Assembly: GCA_028685445.1 (NCBI GenBank)
Contig: JAQUDY010000046.1
Coordinates: 1-7,788, forward strand
Length of the DNA: 7,788 bases
Reading direction: 5' to 3'
From: Bacilli bacterium
GTDB lineage: Bacteria; Bacillota_I; Bacilli_A; RF39; UBA660
Shown: positions 1-6,284 of the stretch, piece after piece
How the letters are laid out: each line of letters begins with the position of its first letter
How positions within the stretch are numbered: the first letter of the stretch is position 1
The notes under the pieces: model-generated
Told to the model about the DNA's origin: nothing
The model's input: only the letters and a program-made list of their open reading frames with translations
Database searches by the model: none
Position numbers and translations under genes: made by a program

Positions 1-773
1 GTATTTTTGTCACATAGAGAACTTATAAAAATAAAATCATTTAACAAATTATGCTTTATTTTTTTAAATTCTTCTAAAACACTACTATACATAGTTTGAT
101 TTTCCATCAAACTTTTATTTTTGAGGTTTAACATTTTATTATTATGGAACTCTTTTAAATAAAAATACATTATAAAAGTAAATGATAAGATTATTAATAA
201 GCTAATATAATATATTGAAAAATTATTATAATCAAAAGTATATATAGCATACAGATATCCGACTATTATAATAAACAAGTAAGTTAATAAATTAATATTT
301 TTTTCTTTTTTTAACATATATACACTTTTTAAATATGTATTCTTCACAAATGGAAAATTGTACAAAAAATAGAAACTCCAAAATAAAATAATGGAAAATA
401 AATTTTTTGAAAAAAGAGTATTATTTACAGCGCTTATATCTTTTAAAACTAAAGACATGATAATAGAGAATACAAATTCAAAAATTACTGATAATATACA
501 TATAAATATACTCAAATAGAGATTTTTGAAAAAAGTTTTTTTGGATAATAATGAAAATAGAATCGTTAAAACCATAATAGTTACAGGAATCTTTAAAAAT
601 TGATTATTATTTAAATTATTTAACATTAAAAATATAGCTGTCAAATAAATTAAAAAAGTATTTTTCTTATTAAAAACTATTTTATTATCTGAAAAATGTC
701 TATAAGAAAAAACTAATACGTAACAACATAAAACAGTAGTTAAATAACTAGGGATATAATAATAATTAATCAT
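1..773 (-). CDS. AgrC-like sensor histidine kinase, partial (C-terminus off the left edge)
   Basis: Reading the minus strand from the ATG at 773 gives an uninterrupted frame of 257 codons that leaves the window still open. Roughly seven hydrophobic segments are visible, at about residues 2-24, 38-54, 59-77, 83-110, 120-140, 160-180 and 186-207. A polar helical linker follows, then an H-box IKHNLLND with His241 as the likely phosphorylated residue. A polytopic sensor followed by this type of H-box is the layout of AgrC/HPK10 kinases, which sense peptides outside the cell and phosphorylate a LytTR regulator. The ATP-binding GHKL domain must lie beyond base 1 and is not seen. The start is supported by AAGGA about eight bases upstream. 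The gene overlaps the regulator stop by 8 bases, so the two should be co-translated and form a pair. At H+1 there is Asn, where this family usually has Asp. Kinase identity is fairly sure; the ligand is unknown. Confidence 0.85.
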   Translation of the reverse strand, partial: MINYYYIPSYLTTVLCCYVLVFSYRHFSDNKIVFNKKNTFLIYLTAIFLMLNNLNNNQFLKIPVTIMVLTILFSLLSKKTFFKNLYLSIFICILSVIFEFVFSIIMSLVLKDISAVNNTLFSKNLFSIILFWSFYFLYNFPFVKNTYLKSVYMLKKEKNINLLTYLFIIIVGYLYAIYTFDYNNFSIYYISLLIILSFTFIMYFYLKEFHNNKMLNLKNKSLMENQTMYSSVLEEFKKIKHNLLNDFIFISSLCDKN

Positions 774-1473
774 TTATATTATCCTTGAATGTTTTAGAGC
801 ATAAATCTACTTGTTTGCCATTATCTAATATAAAAAAACCTTTAGACCAATTATATAAATTGACTCTTTCTTTATTTACAATGCAAGCACGATGAACTTG
901 GACAAATCTTTCGTCTAACTCAGTTAAAACTTCTGATATTGGTTTATTTAATAAAAATTTATTGTTAGTAGTATTTATTACGATTTTTCTTTCTGCAGTA
1001 TCTCTATAAATATGAGTTATATCTTTATAGTAGATTTTAACATCAATTTTATTATTAGTATAACAGAACTTACCATAATCTCCTTTTTGAGAGATTATTT
1101 TTAATATGTTTTTTTCTAACCTTGATTCTAGTGAAATAAATTTTTCAATAAAATCAAACACCTTAAAAATATTTCTAAAAACAGTTTCAAACATTTTATC
1201 ATGGCTTGTTATAAATATTATTTCACTATCCCAATCTTCTTTTCTTATTTCCTTAGCAATATCTAATCCGGATGCGTTGGGTCCTAAATCTATATCAAGG
1301 ATGTATACTTTCTGAATAGAGTAATCTTTGATAGTTTTATTTAATTTGCTATTATACCTGTTATGTTTTTCAATATAATATTCACCTTGAGTTCTAAACA
1401 TTGTTTTGTCAATTACATTAGTAATAATGTTTTGAAATTCAATAGTATCTTCTACTATTATAAATTTAATCAT
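766..1473 (-). CDS. AgrA-like LytTR-family response regulator
   Basis: This 235-residue protein is a cytoplasmic transcription factor of the AgrA/ComE type. The receiver domain spans about residues 1-125. It has the acidic pair E8-D9, probable phospho-acceptor D60 in YILDIDLG, the conserved Thr89 in FITSHD, and switch Lys111 in FDFIEKF. A LytTR DNA-binding domain follows at about 140-235, with the typical stretch RFVQVHRACIVN at 189-200. Length and domain order match AgrA. The redox cysteine of Staphylococcus aureus AgrA (next to the LytTR His) is Val193 here; Cys197 lies elsewhere in the motif. The ATG at 1473 has AGGTGG six bases upstream. The kinase gene overlaps its 3' end, so it is the cognate partner. 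Regulated genes cannot be read from the window; its own promoter is one candidate. The regulator-first order differs from the agrBDCA order. Confidence 0.93.
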   Translation of the reverse strand: MIKFIIVEDTIEFQNIITNVIDKTMFRTQGEYYIEKHNRYNSKLNKTIKDYSIQKVYILDIDLGPNASGLDIAKEIRKEDWDSEIIFITSHDKMFETVFRNIFKVFDFIEKFISLESRLEKNILKIISQKGDYGKFCYTNNKIDVKIYYKDITHIYRDTAERKIVINTTNNKFLLNKPISEVLTELDERFVQVHRACIVNKERVNLYNWSKGFFILDNGKQVDLCSKTFKDNIND

Positions 1474-1510
1474 TTAATCCACCTACGCTCATATATGATT
1501 ATTTATCTTT

Positions 1511-1516
1511 ATTATA
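1511..1516 (-). promoter_or_regulatory. -10 box of a probable promoter for the two-component pair
   Basis: On the minus strand this reads TATAAT, a perfect -10, about 40 bases upstream of the regulator ATG. No good -35 is found at 16-18 bases upstream (the 17-base position reads AATCAA). A good -10 with a poor -35 fits an activator-dependent promoter, but in DNA this AT-rich it may also be chance. There is no clear intrinsic terminator between the amidase stop and this site, so readthrough from the upstream unit is also possible. Confidence 0.4.
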
Positions 1517-1567
1517 CAACAAAATTAACGAACTTGATTATTTATGCTGTTTTTTTTAAATTTTAAT

Positions 1568-3397
1568 CTATTTTTGAGTTGAAATTATAACTTTTTTATT
1601 CATTATTACAAAAAAAGCTACAAAAATTAATGTTAAGGTGTATTTAAAGATCATATTATAATTCTTTTGTTTAATTATTTCTTTTTTTTGTAATACATAT
1701 TCTAGATTTAAACTTTCTGATTCTTCTATGAAATTTTCATTTTTAGGGTATCCTTTTAAATAATGTTGAACATTCTTTAACCATTCTTTTTCTGTAGTAG
1801 TTTTTGTTTTTTTAAAATAAACTTTCCTATAATTTTTAACTAAACTTTCTACCGATTCCGGGATTTCATATAATGTTGGCGAAATACTTGGTGTTATATT
1901 ATTTTTATTTATGTTTTCAAATATTTTTGCTACTTCTAAAAGCAGTTGTTCTTCTTTTGACGGTGCCATGAATTCTATTCCGTAAGGTAGCCCTAGAGAA
2001 TCAAAACCTAATGGTAAAACAATTGCGGGATAATTTATAGTGGAAGAAGCGTGAGCAGATAAGTTTTGAGTTCTACTTAAGTTGTTATATTTTAATAATT
2101 TGTTTTTTGTTGTTGGATACATAATAATATCAAGATTGTTTTTTAAGATAATATTGTCGATATAATTTTTATATTCTTCTTTAAGCATATTTTTAGAATT
2201 TATTTTAGTTGAATCACTATCGCAAGAATCAATATATGAATCCAAGGAAGTTATTTTCTCTGGTGATTTATTTAATTCTTGAAAAGTTCTTATGCTTCCT
2301 ATAGTACTTTTAAAATAATTATTAATCCCATCACAAAGTAGGTATCCACTTAGAGAATTATTAAACCAATGGTCTGTTTGATAATTATAGTATTCTTCTA
2401 AATAAATTATTTTTGCTTTTTTAGCTTCTAAATTAGTAATTGCTTTTTTTATTAAACTTTCTAACTCAGAATATATTTCTTGATTTTCAGGTAAATTATT
2501 ACTACTTGAGCCTTTTATAAAGTCTGTGGGAATTCCAATAGTTATACCTTCTAAATCTTCAAACGTTGTTTCATATGTCGTTTGTTTTTCATTAAAAGAT
2601 TTATAATCTTGTTTATCATATCCATTTATTACATTCATTAAAATTATTGAGTCTGTAACCGTTTTTGTTAAAGTTCCAATTGTGTCTCTTTCTAAATCAT
2701 ATGGAAGGACTCCACTTCTACTTATTATTCCTACAGTAGGTCTTAGACCATCTAAATTTGCTGCTGCTGCTGGTAATCTAATAGAAGAATTTGTATCTGT
2801 TCCTAGTGCAGCGGCAGCAAAATTTGCCGCTACAGAAACAGCCGCTCCCCCACTAGAGCCATATGATGAGTATGCTATATTATAAGCATTTTTAACTGTC
2901 CCATAGCTACTTATTGAAGAATTTGCTTGAAAAGAAAACTCACTCATATTAGCCTTCGCTAAAATAATAGCACCAGCATCAATAAGTTTTTGTACAACAA
3001 AAGAATTATTTTTAGGAAAATTATCTTTCAATGCAGTTGATCCAGCAGTGGTAGGTAATCCTAAAACATCAATGTTATCTTTTACAATTATTGGTATTCC
3101 ATGAAGTAAAGATTTAGGTTTACCTGATTCTCTTTCTTTATCTAATGCTTTTGCTTCATTTATAGCATTTTCATTAATTGAAATAATTGCATTGTGATTT
3201 TTATCATATGCTTCGATTCTTTCAAGATAAATATTAATTAAATCTTCACTTGTTATTATTTTTAATTCTAAAGCTTCATTTAATTGTTTGATATCCATTT
3301 TTGTTATATCGATAACAGATTTATATTCTGCTCCTACATTTAAAGTTATAAAAAACATAAGAAAGATTGTTATCTTTAATAATCTTTTAAAAAGCAT
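1568..3397 (-). CDS. Exported, C-terminally membrane-anchored amidase-signature family protein
   Basis: This 609-residue protein belongs to the amidase-signature (AS) family, hydrolases of C-N amide bonds that include GatA and FAAH. The Ser-cisSer-Lys triad is visible: Lys106 in HGIPIIVKDN, cis-Ser181 in YGSSGG, and nucleophile Ser205 in GTDTNSSIRLP, 24 residues after the cis-Ser as in the family. The usual GGS around the nucleophile reads NSS. It has a Sec signal peptide (KR-rich start, hydrophobic 8-19, likely cut after VGA at residue 23). The AS domain spans about 35-500, followed by a polar stretch of about 80 residues and a transmembrane helix at 583-599 followed by KK. The catalytic domain should therefore lie outside the membrane. 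No LPXTG motif is present, and GatA is cytosolic, so this is not the tRNA amidotransferase subunit. The start lies inside the end of smpB (11-base overlap) with AGAGGT upstream, which implies coupling. The stop is TAG. Substrate unknown. Confidence 0.9.
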   Translation of the reverse strand: MLFKRLLKITIFLMFFITLNVGAEYKSVIDITKMDIKQLNEALELKIITSEDLINIYLERIEAYDKNHNAIISINENAINEAKALDKERESGKPKSLLHGIPIIVKDNIDVLGLPTTAGSTALKDNFPKNNSFVVQKLIDAGAIILAKANMSEFSFQANSSISSYGTVKNAYNIAYSSYGSSGGAAVSVAANFAAAALGTDTNSSIRLPAAAANLDGLRPTVGIISRSGVLPYDLERDTIGTLTKTVTDSIILMNVINGYDKQDYKSFNEKQTTYETTFEDLEGITIGIPTDFIKGSSSNNLPENQEIYSELESLIKKAITNLEAKKAKIIYLEEYYNYQTDHWFNNSLSGYLLCDGINNYFKSTIGSIRTFQELNKSPEKITSLDSYIDSCDSDSTKINSKNMLKEEYKNYIDNIILKNNLDIIMYPTTKNKLLKYNNLSRTQNLSAHASSTINYPAIVLPLGFDSLGLPYGIEFMAPSKEEQLLLEVAKIFENINKNNITPSISPTLYEIPESVESLVKNYRKVYFKKTKTTTEKEWLKNVQHYLKGYPKNENFIEESESLNLEYVLQKKEIIKQKNYNMIFKYTLTLIFVAFFVIMNKKVIISTQK

Positions 3398-3818
3398 TAT
3401 AATTTACCTCTTTCTTTAATTCTTGTTCTTTTAATGCTTTTCTTTTATCATATAAATGTTTCCCTCTTGCTGTTGCTATTAAAATTTTTGCTTTTCCATT
3501 TTTTATATATAATTTTAAAGGCACAATAGTATACCCATCTTTAGCTGAAGAATTTTCCAATCGTTCTATTTCTTTTTTATGAAGTAATAACTTTCTAGTT
3601 CTTCTTTCTTCGTGGTTAAATCTGTTTCCTTCTTCATATTTTGCAATGTACATATTAATTATAAAAGCTTCTTTATTTTTTATTTTAATATACGCTTCTT
3701 TTATATCGACACTGCCTTTTCTAATTGATTTTATCTCAGTTCCTGTTAATACTATTCCTGCTTCCAATTCTTTTTCTATATAATAATCAAAAAAAGCTCT
3801 TTTATTTTTTATTTCCAT
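3387..3818 (-). CDS. smpB: SmpB, tmRNA-binding protein
   Basis: SmpB binds tmRNA and delivers it to ribosomes stalled on mRNAs without a stop codon (trans-translation). Family hallmarks are clear: an N-terminal NKRAFFDYYIEKELEAGIVL, GTEIKS at 26-31, YEEGNRFNHEERRTRKLLLH at 61-80, and the RGKHLYDKR motif at 118-126 before the C-terminal tail. I chose the ATG at 3818 (143 residues) rather than an in-frame TTG at 3833. The stretch AAGGTGATC at 3822-3830 is an almost ideal Shine-Dalgarno for 3818 and would be coding if the TTG were used. The gene overlaps the rnr stop by 17 bases and the amidase start by 11, so three genes are chained. The tail after DKR is 17 residues and ends NYNAF, somewhat shorter and less basic than in well-known SmpBs. 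No ssrA follows. Confidence 0.97.
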   Translation of the reverse strand: MEIKNKRAFFDYYIEKELEAGIVLTGTEIKSIRKGSVDIKEAYIKIKNKEAFIINMYIAKYEEGNRFNHEERRTRKLLLHKKEIERLENSSAKDGYTIVPLKLYIKNGKAKILIATARGKHLYDKRKALKEQELKKEVNYNAF

Positions 3819-5913
3819 TTTGATCACCTTCAAAAATTTCGAAATCTATTGTTCTAGCTTCTTTACTAGCCGCTATTACTTTAACTTTTATTTCTGTTCC
3901 TAGTTGATAATATTTCTTTGTTTTTTCTCCTACTAATGCCATTTGTTCTGGAACATAGTTATAAAAATCACCTTTTAAAGAATTAACGTGAACTAACCCT
4001 TCTATTAAATTTTCTAGTTCAACAAAAAAACCAAACTTTGTGACGCCAGAAATAATTCCGTTATATACATCGCCTATATGCTTTTCCATATATTCTGCCA
4101 TTTTCATATCGTCTACTTCACGTTCTGCTTCTATAGATTCTTGTTCTTTTAATGAGGTTTGTTCACCTATTTCTGGTAAAATTTTCTCCCATTTACTTAT
4201 AGTTTCATTATTTATAGTAGAATCAAATAAAAACTCTCTTAATAATCGATGTATAACTAAATCAGGATACCTTCTAATTGGACTAGTGAAATGAGTGTAG
4301 CAATTACTTCCTAAACCAAAGTGTCCTATATTATCTGGAGAATATACTGCTTTTTGCATACTTCTAAGTAAAATTGATGATAAGATGCTAAATTCTGGTT
4401 TATCATGCAATTGTTCTAATATTTTCTGCATTGATTTAGGATTTAAATCTTTAAATTTTCCAATAATAGTATGCCCCATTAAACTAACTAAACTTAAAAA
4501 AGATTCTATTCTATCTGATTTTGGAACATCATGAACTCTATACAAAGATGGTAAATCTAAATTAAAAAGATGAGTTGCCACTGTTTCATTAGCTGCAATC
4601 ATGAAATCTTCAATTAATTTCTCGCCATCTTCTCTAAGACGTTTTTCAACTCCAATACAAATTCCTTTTTCGTCCATGACTAACTTTGGCTCATCAATCT
4701 CAAAATCAATATAACCACGGTTTATTTTTTTTGTTCTTAATATTTTTGCTAATTGATTCATTTCTTTTAAAGTTTGTTCATAACTCTCATATCCTACTAT
4801 TTTTTCATTGCGCATGATAATATCATTAACATTTTTATAGGTCATCTTTTTTCTTGATTTAATATAAGATGGAAATATATCATAACTATGCAATTTTCCA
4901 TTTTGATCAATATTCATAACGCAAGAAATTGTTAATCTTAACTCACCTGGGTTTAAAGAGCAAATTCCATTTGATAATTTATGTGGAAGCATAGGTATAA
5001 CTGAATCTGCTAAATATGAACTTGTCCCTCTTTGATATGCGTCTAAGTCAAGCGATGAGTTTTTTTTAACATAATAACTTACATCAGCTATATGTACGCC
5101 TAAAGTATAAATATTATTTTCGAATTTAAAAGAAAGAGCATCATCTATATCTTTAGTATCATCACCATCGATAGTAAATATAATTTCTTCTGTCAAGTCT
5201 TTTCTTCCTATTAATTCTTCAGATAATACTTGATTAGGAATTTTTGAGATTTGCTCAATTGTTTCTTTACTAAACTCATCATATATTCCATATTTATATG
5301 CTACTGTCTTTATATCTACCCCAGGATCATTAATATGTCCTATTATTTTAACTACCTTACCTAAATATTTGTTTTTTGATATTTCTTTTATGCCATTTAC
5401 CAAAACTTTTGTTCCGTCTACACAGTTTGATGTACTAGAAAAATCTAATTCTATGTCTATAGATTTTTTTTCATTATCTAACTTAAAAATAGGTTTTTTA
5501 TTTTTAAAATATATTGTACCAATTAAATTTTTTATATTTCTTTTTAGAATTTTTATTACTTTACCTTCTAGATCATTTTCATAATAAAATAATTCAGCTA
5601 AGACCAAATCTCCATTTATAGCACCATTTAGATTATTATAATTAATGTATAAATCTTTATCATCTAAAAGCAAAAAGCCATTTCCTTTTTTATTTACGCT
5701 TAGCTTTCCAACACGCAAATTTTGACAATTATCATATAAAATATATTTACTTTTTTTTGTTTTTAATAAAATATGTTGTTCGACTAAATTATCTAATTCC
5801 TTTTGTAATAAATTTAATTCATTAGCTGTACTAAGATTTAATAGATCATTAATAGTCATAATGTCTTGAGCATCTTTTTTAGCTTTTAAAATTTTTAAGA
5901 TATCATTTTTCAT
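3802..5913 (-). CDS. rnr: Ribonuclease R (3'-5' exoribonuclease)
   Basis: RNase R degrades structured RNA from the 3' end and works with SmpB-tmRNA on non-stop messages. Taken from the ATG at 5913 the protein is 703 residues. It has a winged-helix N-terminus (1-60), cold-shock/OB domains (about 65-215), a catalytic RNB domain (about 235-560) and an S1 domain (about 613-695). The metal-binding Asp cluster TIDGDDTKDIDDAL gives D249, D255, D257 and D258. The conserved FTSPIRRYPDLVIHRLL lies at about 541-557. The open frame extends to a TTG at 5988, but that codon lies in the T-tract of the secG terminator and has no ribosome site, whereas 5913 has TAGGAG about eight bases upstream. The long Lys-rich tail found in some RNase R proteins is missing (it ends GDQNGNKK). 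The 17-base overlap with smpB indicates coupling, as in other Firmicutes. Confidence 0.97.
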   Translation of the reverse strand: MKNDILKILKAKKDAQDIMTINDLLNLSTANELNLLQKELDNLVEQHILLKTKKSKYILYDNCQNLRVGKLSVNKKGNGFLLLDDKDLYINYNNLNGAINGDLVLAELFYYENDLEGKVIKILKRNIKNLIGTIYFKNKKPIFKLDNEKKSIDIELDFSSTSNCVDGTKVLVNGIKEISKNKYLGKVVKIIGHINDPGVDIKTVAYKYGIYDEFSKETIEQISKIPNQVLSEELIGRKDLTEEIIFTIDGDDTKDIDDALSFKFENNIYTLGVHIADVSYYVKKNSSLDLDAYQRGTSSYLADSVIPMLPHKLSNGICSLNPGELRLTISCVMNIDQNGKLHSYDIFPSYIKSRKKMTYKNVNDIIMRNEKIVGYESYEQTLKEMNQLAKILRTKKINRGYIDFEIDEPKLVMDEKGICIGVEKRLREDGEKLIEDFMIAANETVATHLFNLDLPSLYRVHDVPKSDRIESFLSLVSLMGHTIIGKFKDLNPKSMQKILEQLHDKPEFSILSSILLRSMQKAVYSPDNIGHFGLGSNCYTHFTSPIRRYPDLVIHRLLREFLFDSTINNETISKWEKILPEIGEQTSLKEQESIEAEREVDDMKMAEYMEKHIGDVYNGIISGVTKFGFFVELENLIEGLVHVNSLKGDFYNYVPEQMALVGEKTKKYYQLGTEIKVKVIAASKEARTIDFEIFEGDQNGNKK
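3822..3830 (-). promoter_or_regulatory. smpB ribosome binding site, decides the start
   Basis: Minus strand AAGGTGATC pairs well with the extended anti-Shine-Dalgarno sequence, and its GGTG core sits about six bases from the ATG at 3818. It lies within the last codons of rnr, so a ribosome finishing rnr can reinitiate on smpB. Confidence 0.8.
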
Positions 5914-5932
5914 TTTTTTAGCTCCTATACAA

Positions 5933-5961
5933 ATTATAACATAGAGAAGATTTTCTATAAA
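5933..5961 (-). promoter_or_regulatory. Probable sigma-A promoter of rnr-smpB-amidase
   Basis: On the minus strand TTTATA (5956-5961, four of six matches to TTGACA), a 17-base spacer and a perfect TATAAT (5933-5938) lie just downstream of the secG terminator and about 20 bases before the rnr ATG. The leader would be very short, with the transcript starting next to the ribosome binding site. Position between a terminator and a gene supports it; AT-richness makes chance matches possible. Confidence 0.5.
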
Positions 5962-5986
5962 CACTTTTAGACAAATAACTTTCAAC

Positions 5987-6009
5987 AAAAAAAAAGAGTC
6001 TTAAACTCT
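5987..6009 (-). terminator. Intrinsic terminator after secG
   Basis: On the minus strand, immediately after the secG stop, AGAGT (6005-6009), a five-base loop TTAAG and ACTCT (5995-5999) form a short hairpin followed by a run of eight T (5987-5994). The stem is only five base pairs, so it may be leaky. It would end the eno-secG transcript before the rnr promoter. Confidence 0.7.
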
Positions 6010-6011
6010 AT

Positions 6012-6227
6012 TTAAATAATATATAAGATAAATGATATTATAAAGAACGCCATACCAAGAATCATGGTTACTCTGCTAATGAATAATTCGGAACCTCTTT
6101 CTTTTTGGTTCTGAAATAATTCTGAGTTTCCACCAGTAATTATTTGTCCGGCATCTGATGCTTTATTACTTTGTAACAAGACAATTGCAATTAATAATAT
6201 TGATATAATCAATAATGCTGTTTCCAT
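6012..6227 (-). CDS. secG: SecG, preprotein translocase subunit
   Basis: SecG is the small third subunit of the SecYEG channel and helps SecA-driven export across the plasma membrane. The 71-residue protein has two hydrophobic helices (about residues 3-20 and 50-70). Between them is the family loop with LLQSNKASDAGQIITGGNSE and then ELFQNQKERGSELFISRVTMIL, matching the SecG consensus. I chose the ATG at 6227. The alternative GTG at 6236 has only weak upstream pairing, and that GTG is itself part of GGGTGA, five bases before the ATG. It lies 57 bases after eno with no terminator between, so the two are probably co-transcribed. A hairpin terminator follows its stop. The eno-secG-rnr-smpB neighbourhood is widespread in Bacilli; the carboxylesterase gene that Bacillus subtilis has between secG and rnr is absent. 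Confidence 0.95.
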   Translation of the reverse strand: METALLIISILLIAIVLLQSNKASDAGQIITGGNSELFQNQKERGSELFISRVTMILGMAFFIISFILYII

Positions 6228-6232
6228 GTTTT

Positions 6233-6238
6233 TCACCC
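6233..6238 (-). promoter_or_regulatory. secG ribosome binding site, decides the start
   Basis: Minus strand GGGTGA ends five bases before the ATG at 6227. It overlaps an in-frame GTG that would otherwise add three residues, so the ATG is the more likely start. Confidence 0.6.
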
Positions 6239-6284
6239 GATTTCTCTAATAATTTAACATATTTTGTATTTAAAAGCAAACAAG

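Noticed and set aside
1517..1560. AgrA-type direct repeats upstream of the response regulator
   Set aside because: Fragments such as CAAGTTCGTT and TTTTGTT are present, but I could not align two copies at the expected repeat spacing.
1106..1566. Plus-strand open frames at 1106-1315 and 1363-1566
   Set aside because: They lie antisense to the response regulator, or partly in its upstream gap. Composition is typical of AT-rich shadows and there is no supporting start signal.
1474..1567. tmRNA gene or terminator downstream of the amidase
   Set aside because: The gap is far too short for ssrA, has none of its acceptor-stem/T-arm pattern, and shows no hairpin followed by a T-run.
2682..2885. Plus-strand open frame antisense to the amidase active-site region
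   Set aside because: It mirrors the Ala/Gly-rich catalytic core of the amidase in the opposite strand. No ribosome site and no family resemblance.
4040..5584. Plus-strand open frames at 4040-4294 and 5369-5584
   Set aside because: Both are antisense to conserved RNase R domains; shadows.
5914..5988. 25-residue hydrophobic N-terminal extension of RNase R
   Set aside because: It would start at a TTG inside the secG terminator T-tract, without a ribosome site, and it spans the probable rnr promoter.
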